The notes under the pieces are model-generated. The model had not been told where the DNA came from. It saw only the letters and a program-made list of their open reading frames with translations, and ran no database searches. Positions 40,965-49,800 of a stretch of 64,000 nt of DNA are shown here, piece by piece. A program made the position numbers and the translations under genes. The stretch comes from Actinoplanes aureus. GTDB lineage: Bacteria; Actinomycetota; Actinomycetes; Mycobacteriales; Micromonosporaceae. How positions within the stretch are numbered: the first letter of the stretch is position 1; every line of letters starts with the position of its first letter. The stretch is from contig NZ_JADQTO010000036.1 of NCBI RefSeq assembly GCF_015704865.1, positions 1 through 64,000 of the forward strand, written 5' to 3'.

Positions 40965-41995
40965 TTGGTCCCTCCCGCGTTCTGCAGCCGCTGCTCGCGC
41001 AGTTCGGCGGCGGAGACCTCGCGGATCGACGTCCGGTCCGACCGGCCGAACCGCTTGATCAGGTCGGCGATCGCCGGCAGCACCCCGTCCGGCATGAAGA
41101 GCACCACCAGCGCGAGCAGCAGGCCGGTGGCCACCAGGTGCAGCGGGGTGTCGCCGTACTCGACCTTGAAGAACTCCAGCGCGATCCCCACGATGAGCGC
41201 CCCGACAACCGGCCCGAACAGCTGCCGCACGCCGCCGAGCAGCGCCATCAGCACCAGATAGGAGCCGGTCAGGATGGAGAACTGGAAGACCGGGTCGAGG
41301 TCGCCGAACCAGAGCGCGTAGAGACCACCGGCCAGCGCGGTGAAAACCGCGGAAACCACAAAAACGATCAATTTGTACGCGTAAGTCGCGGTCCCCAGAG
41401 CCTCCGCCTTGTCCTCGTCCTCGCGGATCGACTTGAGTCCCAGCCCGAACCGGGACCGGTCGATCAGCCACCACGCCAGCACCGCCAGCGCGAGCAGACC
41501 GGCGAAGAGGAAGTAGAAGATCCGGTGGTGCTCCGGGCGGGTGAGCTGGAACGGCCGCGGCACGACCAGTCCCCGGGAGCCGCCGGTGACCGACGACCAG
41601 CTCTGGAAGACCAGCAGCAGGATCAGCACCAGCGAGATCGACACGATCACGAAGGACGCGCCACGGACCCGGAGCGCGGCCAGGCCGATCGGGACCGCCA
41701 GCAGGCCGACGAACGCCCCGGCCGCGGCCAGCGCGAGAAACGGCGGCAGCCCGGCCTTGGCGACCAGGATGCCGGTCGAGTACGCCCCGAGCCCGGCCAG
41801 CGCGCCGTGCCCGAGCGAGATGTAACCGGTGAAGCCGCCCACGAAGTTCCACGAGGTGGCGAGCACCGCGTAGTAGACCACCAGCACACCCGCCGACAGG
41901 ATGTACGGGTTCGGCGCGATGCTCGGGAAGGCGAGGACCGCGACCGCCAGCAGCGCGACGGCGGCGAGTTTGAGGACTTTAGAACCGCTGGGCAA
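40961..41995 (-). CDS. LivM-type ABC permease
   Basis: The 344-residue protein has eight to ten membrane helices and the LivM family run SWNFVGGFTGYISLGHGALAGLGAYSTGIL. SRFGLGLKSIREDEDKAEALG is the ATPase-contact loop, and GGVRQLFGPVVGALIVGIALEF follows. I start at TTG 41995 because GGAGG lies 5 nt upstream; the preceding in-frame residues are antisense-like and overlap the LivH gene. It overlaps LivH by 17 nt and LivG by 4 nt. It forms half of the membrane channel. Confidence 0.88.
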   Translation of the reverse strand: MPSGSKVLKLAAVALLAVAVLAFPSIAPNPYILSAGVLVVYYAVLATSWNFVGGFTGYISLGHGALAGLGAYSTGILVAKAGLPPFLALAAAGAFVGLLAVPIGLAALRVRGASFVIVSISLVLILLLVFQSWSSVTGGSRGLVVPRPFQLTRPEHHRIFYFLFAGLLALAVLAWWLIDRSRFGLGLKSIREDEDKAEALGTATYAYKLIVFVVSAVFTALAGGLYALWFGDLDPVFQFSILTGSYLVLMALLGGVRQLFGPVVGALIVGIALEFFKVEYGDTPLHLVATGLLLALVVLFMPDGVLPAIADLIKRFGRSDRTSIREVSAAELREQRLQNAGGTK

Positions 41996-42866
41996 GACGA
42001 CCTCCGAAGAATCCCTGTGGTCGGATCGCCAGCGTGGCGAAGAGCGCGACGTAGAAGACCGTCTGCGCCCACGTGGTGCCCATCGGGATCTGCAGCAGGC
42101 TCTGCGCCATCCCGAGCACCATCGCCGCGATCGCCGCACCCGGCACGCTGCCCAGCCCGCCGACCACGATGATCGCCATCAGCGGGCCGATCCAGTGCCA
42201 GTGCAGGGACGGGTAGATCGTGGTGTCCAGCGACAACGCGGTGCCGCCGATCGCCGCCGTGGCCAGGCCGATGCCGAAGCCGTACCCGGCCACCCGGTCG
42301 GTGTCGATGCCGAGCAGCCGGGCGGCGTCCCGGTGCTGGATCGTCGCGCGCAGCGCCCAGCCGAACCGGGTGCGCTTCATCAGCACGTACAGCGTGCCGA
42401 GCGCGACCACGGCCAGGCCGAAGGCGATCAGCTTGACCACCGCGACCCGGGCACCGAACACCTCGAGACTGGCCGAGCCGTAGCCCAGCTGGACGCGCCG
42501 CTGCGTGCCGGTGAACGCGTAGCCGAGCAACCCCTCGATGAGCAGGGCGATGGCGAACGTCAGCAGCACCGACATCATGGTCAGCGTGGCCGGCCGCAGG
42601 CGGGTGAGCAGGACCCGCTGGAGCAGCACGCCGGCACCGAAGAAGAGCGGGACGGTGCCGAGCATGGCGAGCAGCGGATCGAGCCCGGCCCGCTCGTGCA
42701 GCCACCAGCCCAGGTAGGCGGCGAGGATCAGGAACGCCGAGTGGGCGATCATCACCACCCGCATGATGCCGAAGTAGAGGGTGAGCCCGGAGGCGAGCAG
42801 GGCGTACAGGCCGCCCAGCAGGATCCCCAGGAGCACGCTCTGGAACAGCAGCGCACCAGATGGCAT
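41979..42866 (-). CDS. LivH-type ABC permease
   Basis: The 295-residue protein has the LivH features LLGILLGGLYALLASGLTLYFGIMRVVMIAHSAFLILAAYLG, the coupling loop TRFGWALRATIQHRDAARLLGID, and GGLGSVPGAAIAAMVLGMAQSLL near the end. About eight membrane helices are predicted. ATG 42866 follows the substrate-binding-protein stop by 7 nt. It forms the channel with the LivM-type permease. Confidence 0.9.
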   Translation of the reverse strand: MPSGALLFQSVLLGILLGGLYALLASGLTLYFGIMRVVMIAHSAFLILAAYLGWWLHERAGLDPLLAMLGTVPLFFGAGVLLQRVLLTRLRPATLTMMSVLLTFAIALLIEGLLGYAFTGTQRRVQLGYGSASLEVFGARVAVVKLIAFGLAVVALGTLYVLMKRTRFGWALRATIQHRDAARLLGIDTDRVAGYGFGIGLATAAIGGTALSLDTTIYPSLHWHWIGPLMAIIVVGGLGSVPGAAIAAMVLGMAQSLLQIPMGTTWAQTVFYVALFATLAIRPQGFFGGRLAQRF

Positions 42867-42873
42867 CAGCGCA

Positions 42874-44085
42874 TCACCAGGCCGGCTTCGGGAACACGAA
42901 CTCGGCCTCCTTGACGTCCGCCGGAAGCACGATCTTGATGTCACCGCCGACCCATTGCTGGATCATGTGGGCGCCCTTGGGCTTGCCGGTGCCGTCCCAG
43001 GACAGTGGTCCGACCACGGTTTCGACCGTGTTCGCGCGTACCCAATCCACCAATTTCTTCTGGCAGTCGCCCTGCTCAGCGCAACCCGCCGCGGTAACCG
43101 CGGCCGCCACCACCTGGCCGGTCGTGTAGCCGTTGGCCTGGTCCTCCTCGGGGGCCTTGCCGAACTGGGCGGTGAACTTCTCGACGAACTCCTTGTTGCT
43201 CGGGTACTGCGCGTCCTGGCTGTAGCCGGTGGGGGAGAGGATCCCCTCGGTCTTGTTGCCGACCGCCTTGGCGAACTCCGGGTTCGTCGGCGCGGTCGAG
43301 AACGCGGCCAGTTTCGGCTGGTAGCCGAGCTGCTGGAGGGCGACGATCAGGTTCACGCCGTCCTGGTACTGCGAGCCGCCGACCAGCACGTCGGCCTTGG
43401 CGTCGGCGACCTTCGCCGCGATGCCGCTGAAGTCGGTGGTGTTCGGCGGATACACCTCGTTCACCACCGTCTTGATCCCGCCGGCCTCCAGCTTGGCCTT
43501 CAGCCCGTACGCCGTACCCTGCGCGAACGGATCGTCCATCGCCGCGTAGGCGGCGGTCTTGGGCCGCTGGTCGGCCGGCATCGCCAGGATGTACTCGGCC
43601 AGGTGGTTGTAGTGGTCGTTGGCGACCGCGGGGGCCGCGTAGAAGAGGTTCTTGAAGCCCTGCTCGAAGACCTCCTTGGCGGCGCCGGCCGGCTCGACGA
43701 AGAGCATCCCGTACTCCTCGGCGACCCGGGCGGAGGGCACCACGAGGCGGGTGGAGAACGGGCCGAAGACCAGGTCGACCTGGTCCTTGCCGATCAGCTG
43801 CTCGTAGTCGGCGACGACCCGGTCCGCGTTGGACTGGTCGTCCAGGATCTTGAGTTCGACCTGGCGGCCGAGCAGGCCGCCACTGTCGTTGACGATCTTC
43901 GCCCAGGCCTCGTAACCCTGCTGGACGCCCTTGCCGGGCTCGGAGAAGTCGCCGGTCAGCGGCAGCGAGACCCCGATGACGATGGGCTCGTCGGTGTTGC
44001 CGCCGGTGTCGTCCCCGCCGCCACCGGAGCAGGCGCCGAGGGTCAGAATCATGGCCGCGGCCAGGGCTTTGAGTGACTTTGACAT
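42874..44085 (-). CDS. Branched-chain-type substrate-binding lipoprotein
   Basis: The 403-residue protein has a lipobox LGAC (Cys19) and a Gly-rich linker. A Peripla_BP_6 fold follows: EPIVIGVSLPLTGDFSEPGKGVQQGYEAWAKIVNDSGGLLGRQVELKILDDQS, then VDLVFGPFSTRLVVPSARVAEEYGMLFVEP. It delivers the ligand to the LivHMGF-type channel. The ligand is not predictable; the linked secreted sugar-oxidising and LamG proteins hint at a carbohydrate-derived compound rather than leucine. It is first in the minus-strand operon behind twin LacI operators. Confidence 0.92.
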   Translation of the reverse strand: MSKSLKALAAAMILTLGACSGGGGDDTGGNTDEPIVIGVSLPLTGDFSEPGKGVQQGYEAWAKIVNDSGGLLGRQVELKILDDQSNADRVVADYEQLIGKDQVDLVFGPFSTRLVVPSARVAEEYGMLFVEPAGAAKEVFEQGFKNLFYAAPAVANDHYNHLAEYILAMPADQRPKTAAYAAMDDPFAQGTAYGLKAKLEAGGIKTVVNEVYPPNTTDFSGIAAKVADAKADVLVGGSQYQDGVNLIVALQQLGYQPKLAAFSTAPTNPEFAKAVGNKTEGILSPTGYSQDAQYPSNKEFVEKFTAQFGKAPEEDQANGYTTGQVVAAAVTAAGCAEQGDCQKKLVDWVRANTVETVVGPLSWDGTGKPKGAHMIQQWVGGDIKIVLPADVKEAEFVFPKPAW

Positions 44086-44111
44086 CCTCGGACGCTCCTT
44101 TGCACCGAGTG

Positions 44112-44137
44112 CGAAAGCGCTTCCGTAAGCGCTTACG
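44112..44137. promoter_or_regulatory. Two overlapping LacI-type operators
   Basis: CGAAAGCGCTTCCG (44112-44125) and CGTAAGCGCTTACG (44124-44137) both centre on AGCGCT, 12 bp apart. The second is a perfect 14-bp palindrome. They lie 27-52 nt upstream of the substrate-binding-protein start and 48-73 nt upstream of the LacI GTG. They match the central-CG palindromes bound by LacI/PurR proteins, so the encoded regulator is the expected binder. Confidence 0.75.
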
Positions 44138-44184
44138 TACTCTATGCTTTGATATTGATCACCAGCAATAGCTTGGGAGTCATC

Positions 44185-45216
44185 GTGCCGAAACCGGGCC
44201 CGGGGCTGCGACTCATCGACGTGGCCCAACGCGCCGGCGTCTCGCTGGCCACCGCGTCACGCGCGCTGGCCGGCCGCGACGGTGTGAGCGAGGAGGTGGC
44301 GAACCGGGTCCGGCAGGTGTCCCGCGAGCTGGGCTATGTGGCCAACCCGTTCGCTCGTACCCTGGCCGGCGGCGCCAGCTCCACGGTCGGCCTGATCGTG
44401 CACCAGGTCGACGACCCGTACTTCTCGGAGATCGCCGGCGGTGTCATCAAACTCGCCGACGAGCAGAACCTGCTGGTGCAGATCTGCCACTCCGGCCGCG
44501 ATCCGGCGCACGAGCTGCGGCAGATCCGCAACCTGATCGCCCAGCGGGTCGGCATCATCCTGGTCGCCGGCTCCGGTTACCACGACCCGCACGCGGAGGC
44601 CGAGGCGCGTGCCGTCCTCGCTGCCTATCAGCAGGGCGGCGGCCGGGTAGCGGTCATCGGACGGCACGCCCTCGGCGCCGACGCGGTCCTTCCGGACAAT
44701 CAGGCCGGCGGCCACGCCCTCGCCGCTCACCTGCTCGAACTCGGGCACCGCCGGATCGCCGTGGTGGCCGGCACGCCCGGCCTGAACACCGTCATCGACC
44801 GCACCGCCGGTATCGCCGCCGCGCTCAGCGACCACGGCCTGTCGCTGTCCGGCATGCCGGTGGTCCACACCGACTTCGTCCGCGAGGGCGGCCGGGTGGC
44901 GACCGACCGGATCCTGCGCGATCATCCGGAGGTCACCGCCATCATCGCCCTCAACGACGCGATGGCGATGGGTGTGCTGGCGACGCTGCGGGAACGGGGG
45001 ATCGCGGTGCCGGATCGGATGTCGGTCGTGGGGTTCGACGACGTCTCGGTGGCGGCGGACCTGGCGCCGAGCCTCACGACGATCAGGCTGCCGATGACGG
45101 ACATGGGAAGGATGGCCCTGGAGCTGGCCCTGAAACCGAAGGCGAGCCGGCCGCGCCGCCGGCCGACCGGTCATCAGCTGATCGTGCGCGACTCCACCGG
45201 ACCGGCGATTTCATGA
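44185..45216 (+). CDS. LacI family transcriptional regulator
   Basis: The 343-residue protein has the LacI HTH and hinge: LIDVAQRAGVSLATASRALAGRDGVSEEVANRVRQVSRELGYVANPFARTLA. The sugar-binding-like core (VGLIVHQVDDPYFSEIAGGV, EHRRIAV-type LGHRRIAVVAG, FDDVSVAADLAPSLTTIRLP) follows. GTG 44185 has GGGAG 5 nt upstream. It is divergent from the transporter operon with twin operators between. It overlaps the LVIVD gene by 4 nt, so both arms of the block depend on the same regulator. Confidence 0.92.
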   Translation: MPKPGPGLRLIDVAQRAGVSLATASRALAGRDGVSEEVANRVRQVSRELGYVANPFARTLAGGASSTVGLIVHQVDDPYFSEIAGGVIKLADEQNLLVQICHSGRDPAHELRQIRNLIAQRVGIILVAGSGYHDPHAEAEARAVLAAYQQGGGRVAVIGRHALGADAVLPDNQAGGHALAAHLLELGHRRIAVVAGTPGLNTVIDRTAGIAAALSDHGLSLSGMPVVHTDFVREGGRVATDRILRDHPEVTAIIALNDAMAMGVLATLRERGIAVPDRMSVVGFDDVSVAADLAPSLTTIRLPMTDMGRMALELALKPKASRPRRRPTGHQLIVRDSTGPAIS

Positions 45217-46556
45217 TCCGCAGGTTCGCCGGCCCGGCCGCGATCCTCCTCAGCCTGCTCGTGGTTCTCGCCGGTGACACGTACGAGATGGACCGTGGCG
45301 CCGAGCCGGCCGCTGCCGCGGTCCCGCCGCCCGCCGCCTCGCCCGCTGCGGACGAGATCTTCAGCAGCCCGAACCTCCGGCAGATGGCCAACCTGCCCAA
45401 GGGCGCCCGGGTTTCCGGGATCAACACCGACCTGGCGTTCCGGGGCGACTACGCGTTCGCCGGCAACTACGACGGCTTCTCCGTCTACGACATCAGCGAC
45501 CCGAACGCCCCCGAGGTCGCCGTCCAGGTCCTCTGCCCCGGACCGCAGAACGACGTCGCCGTCCACGGTGACCTGCTGTTCGTCGGCGCCGACTCGCCCA
45601 GCAGCGACAGCGACTCGTGCGCCGGCCTGGAAGGCGTCAAGATCTTCGACGTCTCCGATCCGCGTCGTCCCCGGTACGTCGCCGTCGTGCCGACCGAGTG
45701 CGGTGCGCACACCGTGACCCTCGTACCCGGCAAGGGCGCGGACCGCTCCGTCTACGTCTACGCCTCGTCGCCCTGTATGGACCCGGACGACCGCATCACG
45801 ATCGTGAAGGTCCCGCTGAACGATCCCGCCGCCGCACGCGTCGTGCCGGCTGCGGGCCGGCTCACCACCGGCGACGATGCCATGGCGGCCGGCTGCCACG
45901 ACGTCACCGCGTACCCGGAGAAGGGCCTCGCGGCCGCCGCCTGCGTCGGCGACGGTGTCCTGCTCGACATCTCGGAACCGGCCGCGCCCAGGGTGATCGC
46001 CCGCGTTCGCGACGACAACTTCGCCTTCTGGCACTCCGCGACGTTCAACAACGCCGCCACCAAGGTCGTCTTCACCGACGAACTCGGCGGCGGCGTCGGC
46101 CGCACCTGCACCCCGGACACCGACTCGCACCGAGGCGCGAACGCCATCTTCGACATCACCGGCCAGGGCACGCGGCGAAAGCTGGAGTTCCGCGGCTACT
46201 TCAAGATCGCGCGCCACAGCGCCGGGAACTGCGTGGCCCACAACGGTTCGCTGATCCCCGTCCCCGGCCGAGACGTCATGGTCCAGGGCTGGTACCAGGG
46301 CGGAGTGTCGGTCTGGGACTTCACCGACTCCCGCCGGCCCGAGGAGATCGCCTACTGGGCACGCGCCGACCAGAGTTTCATCGGCGGATCGTGGTCCGCC
46401 TATTGGTACAACGGCGTCATCTACAGCAGCGACCTGCAGCAGGGACTCGACGTGTTGCGGCTGGACGATCCCCGTACCGACCCCGCCAGGACCTTGCGCA
46501 CCGACCACTCCAACCCGCAAACGCAAAACGACCACAACCGCTGGTGCTGCCGCTAG
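45213..46556 (+). CDS. Secreted LVIVD-repeat propeller protein
   Basis: The 447-residue protein has a signal sequence (AAILLSLLVVLAGD, perhaps a signal anchor) and a Pro/Ala linker. A beta-propeller built from LVIVD-like repeats follows: DYAFAGNYDGFSVYDISDPNAPEV, GVKIFDVSDPRRPRYV, DGVLLDISEPAAPRVI, GVSVWDFTDSRRPEEI, and QGLDVLRLDDP at the end. Cysteines occur in pairs, as in secreted proteins. LVIVD proteins are surface-associated with no settled function. It is translationally coupled to the LacI gene, and the right inverted repeat follows 14 nt after its stop. Confidence 0.85.
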   Translation: MIRRFAGPAAILLSLLVVLAGDTYEMDRGAEPAAAAVPPPAASPAADEIFSSPNLRQMANLPKGARVSGINTDLAFRGDYAFAGNYDGFSVYDISDPNAPEVAVQVLCPGPQNDVAVHGDLLFVGADSPSSDSDSCAGLEGVKIFDVSDPRRPRYVAVVPTECGAHTVTLVPGKGADRSVYVYASSPCMDPDDRITIVKVPLNDPAAARVVPAAGRLTTGDDAMAAGCHDVTAYPEKGLAAAACVGDGVLLDISEPAAPRVIARVRDDNFAFWHSATFNNAATKVVFTDELGGGVGRTCTPDTDSHRGANAIFDITGQGTRRKLEFRGYFKIARHSAGNCVAHNGSLIPVPGRDVMVQGWYQGGVSVWDFTDSRRPEEIAYWARADQSFIGGSWSAYWYNGVIYSSDLQQGLDVLRLDDPRTDPARTLRTDHSNPQTQNDHNRWCCR

Positions 46557-46570
46557 AAAGCCTCCGCGGT

Positions 46571-46619
46571 GGTCTTGTCCGGGGCCCAACGTGGGTGCTG
46601 TCTGGCGGCCGTTGAGACA
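46571..46619 (+). repeat. Right copy of the inverted repeat flanking the 10-kb block
   Basis: It begins 14 nt after the LVIVD stop and is the reverse complement of 36419-36465, apart from a two-G insertion in GGGGCCC. Together with the following bases its ends can pair (GGTCTTGTC with GACAAGGACC), and TGTCT/AGACA encloses an 11-nt loop, so it can act as a terminator. The remaining 46620-46829 holds GC-rich sequence without a supported gene. Confidence 0.85.
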
Positions 46620-46829
46620 AGGACCCGGCTCGGCCCGGCACAGCCCAGCGCCCGGGGTGCCGGTCCGGGTGTTGGGGCCGCTCACGGGTCGGCGATCGGC
46701 GCGGGGACCACTGCCGGTCACCGCCGTTTGCGTGGTGGCGGGAGGCAAAGCCGGGCTTGCGCCGGGAGAGCGGGGACAGGGTCGGCTTCGGCGGGACGAC
46801 CGGTGCGCGTACCCCGAAGAAGTAGGGGT

Positions 46830-49800
46830 TTAGAGCGGTCCGGTTTCCAGACCGTGCTGCCGGGTCAAGGCCAGCGCCTCGTCCTTGTCCGGGCCGGTCA
46901 GCAGGTCGAGCCAGCGGTCGGCGGCGTTGATGCTGCCGGCGTGCACCTCGGCGAGCATTTCCGGCCAGCGGCGCTGGTGGGTCAGGAGGTCGACCAGGCG
47001 GTCCATGGCGTGCAGGTCGCCGCCGGCGGCCCGGTCGCGGAGCCCGGCCACGTCGCGCCGGTCGCCCAGCAGGCGGGCCAGGCGGCGTGCGGCCTCCCAG
47101 CTGCCGGCGTCGGCGCGGGCCCGGAGCTCGTCCAGTTCACCGCGGTCGGCGAGCCGGCCGCCCAGCTGTTCGTCGGCGTCCCAGTCACCGTTGTCCGCAC
47201 GACGCCGCAGCTCGTCGAGGCGGCCGCGGCGTACCAGGATCCGGGCGAGACGGGCGGAGGCCTCCCGGTCGCCGCTGTCGGCGCGTGCGGCGAGTTCGTC
47301 CAGGTGGTCTCCGCGTGCCAGCAATGCGGTCAGCGCGCGCCGCGCGGGGTGGTCGCCGTCGTCGGCGCGGCGTCCCAGCTCCTCGGTCCGGCCCTCGGCG
47401 GCGAGAGCTCCGGCGAGCCGCTCGGATGCCAGGATGTCGCCGCTGTCGGCGCGGGCGGCGAGTTCGTCCAGGCGCCCTTGCTGAACGAGGAGTTCGGCGA
47501 GACAGAGGGCGGACATCGTGTCGCCGCTGTCGGCCAGCCTGGCCAGGTCTTCGATGTGCCCGCCCTCGACCAGCAGGCCGAGCAGCCGCCGGCGGGCGAT
47601 CGCGTCCCCGGCGGCGGCGCACCGGGCCAGTTCGTCGCGGCGCCCCAGGGCGGCGAGGAAGTCGGCGAACTGCCGGCCGGCGTGATTGTCGCCGTTCTCC
47701 GCGCGGCGGCGAAGCTCGTCGGTGCGGCCCTGCCGGAGCAGCAGTTGTCCCAGCCGGAGGGCGGCGTGCAACTCGCCGCGGTCGGCGCGTTCAGTGAGCT
47801 CGTCCAGCCGGCCCCGGTCGACGAGGAGATCGGGGAGCAGGTAGGTGGCCATCCGGTCGCCTCGGTCGGCCCGTTCCCGGAGTTCGTCGAGCTGATTGCG
47901 GTCGGCCAGCCGGGAGGCCAGGTTGTCGGCCGCCATCGCGTCGCCGCTGTCGGCGAGTCGCCGCAGCGCGCTGAGGTCGTCCTCGGCGCGGCGCTCGGCG
48001 AGGACCGTCGAGCCCTCCACGTCACCGTTGGCGGCCAGGAGCTCGGCCAGCCGTCGCTTGGCATGGTGGTCACCCATGTCGGCGCGCTCTCGGAGGAGCT
48101 CGACGCGGCCCTGCCGGAAGAGGACATCGGCCAGGCGTTCGGCGGCCGGGCGATCGCCGCGGTCGGCGCGATGTCGCAGACCTTCGAGATCGCCTCGATC
48201 GGACAGGATCGTGGCGAGCAACTCCGCCGCGTACCACTCCCGCGCATCGGCCCGGGCCGTCAGCTCCTCGACGTCGAGCCGTACGGCGAGCAGTTCGTCT
48301 AGCCGGTGGGCCGCCCGCCGGTCACCGGCCTCGGCTCGCGCCCGTAGCTCGTCCAGATCGGTGGCGCTCGGACGCGAGGCGACCTGGGTGACCAGGAGCG
48401 CGCCGTGCCGGGCGAGTCTGTCGGTGGATGCCGGCTCGGCCTCGCCGCGGTCGGCGAGGTATTCGGCCAGCATGTCGGCGGCCGGGCGGTCGCCGCCGTC
48501 GGCGCGCGAGCGCAGCGTGTCGATCTCGTCGCGACGGATCAGGATCTCCGCGAGGCGGTGGCCGGCCGGTTCGATGCCCTGGTCGGCGTGAGCTCGCAGC
48601 TGGTCCAGTTCGTCGAGGTTGGTGAGCAGTTCGGCGAGCCGGCGGCCGCTGTACCAGTCGCCGGCGGCGGCGCGGGCCTCGAGAGCCGGGCGGTCTCCGC
48701 GGTCGGCGAGCAGGTCGGCCAGCTGCCGGGCGGCGGAGTTGGTGCCGCGGTCGGCGTTCGCGCTCTGGCGCAACTCGTCGAGGCCATCGTGGACGGTCAG
48801 GACCGTGGCGAGCCGGTCGGCGGCCCAGGTGTCGCCGGCGGCGGCCCGGGTTCGCAGATCGTCCAGCCGCCCGAGCCGGGCCAGTAGCGCGGCGAGTCGC
48901 CGGCCGGCGTCCCGGTCGCCGTTGCCGGCTCGCTCGCTCAAGGCCTCGAGATGCTCCGCCGGAGCCGACAGATCCGCCAGCTGCTCGGTGGCGTGCTGAT
49001 CACCGGCGCCGGAGTCGGCGAGGCGCCGGAGGAGGACCGCGGCCCGGCCGTACCGCAGACGCCGTGTCGCCGCGTTCGCTAGGCCGGCGACGTCTTCGTC
49101 CGGTACGTGCTCGGTGAGCGCACGCCAGGCGGCCGGCGGGATCGGCTCGGTACGCCGTTGCCGGACCAGCCGCTGCAGAAGATAGTCGGTCACGGTGTGG
49201 CCGAGCGCGGTACGCCGATCGTCACTGGCCACCTCGAGCAGCGGCGCGGCGGCCCGGTCCTGCGGCCGGTGCTGGCTGGACAGTTCGGCGAGTGCCGTGG
49301 TGAACCAGGCGTTGCCCGGCCGGACCCCGGTCAGATAGCCGCGCGCGGCGGCCTCCAGCAGCGCGGCGCTCAGCGGCGACTGAATCCCGGCCCGGCGGGC
49401 GTCGGCGGCCGCGTACAGGATCGCCCGCTCGTCGTCGGTCGCCCGCTGGTACCGGTTCATGATCTCGCGAGCGCCGGCCAGCGCCTCGGTGACGTTGTAG
49501 TCCGGGTCGGCGACCGCGGTGGCGAGACGACTGTCATGCGCCGCGAGACGGCCGGCGGCCTCGCGCTCGGCGGCGGAGAAGCTGTCCAGCCGCAGCTGCT
49601 GGACGCGCTGACCGCCGATGATGTCCATGGCGGCCGGGTATCGCGGCCGCCGGCGGCCGTGCTCGTCGACCACGTCGGCACGCAGCGCGGTGGCGTAGTC
49701 CGGCCACAGCGTGCCGAGGATGACCACCGGGCCGGGCGAGTCGAGCAGCCGCCGGACGGCCGCGGCGGTGATCGGGGTGGAACCCTCGCTCAGGTACGGG

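Noticed and set aside
36372..46625. Block considered as an insertion sequence or composite transposon
   Set aside because: No transposase, integrase or target-site duplication was seen, and codon use resembles the surroundings. It is kept only as a repeat-bracketed block.
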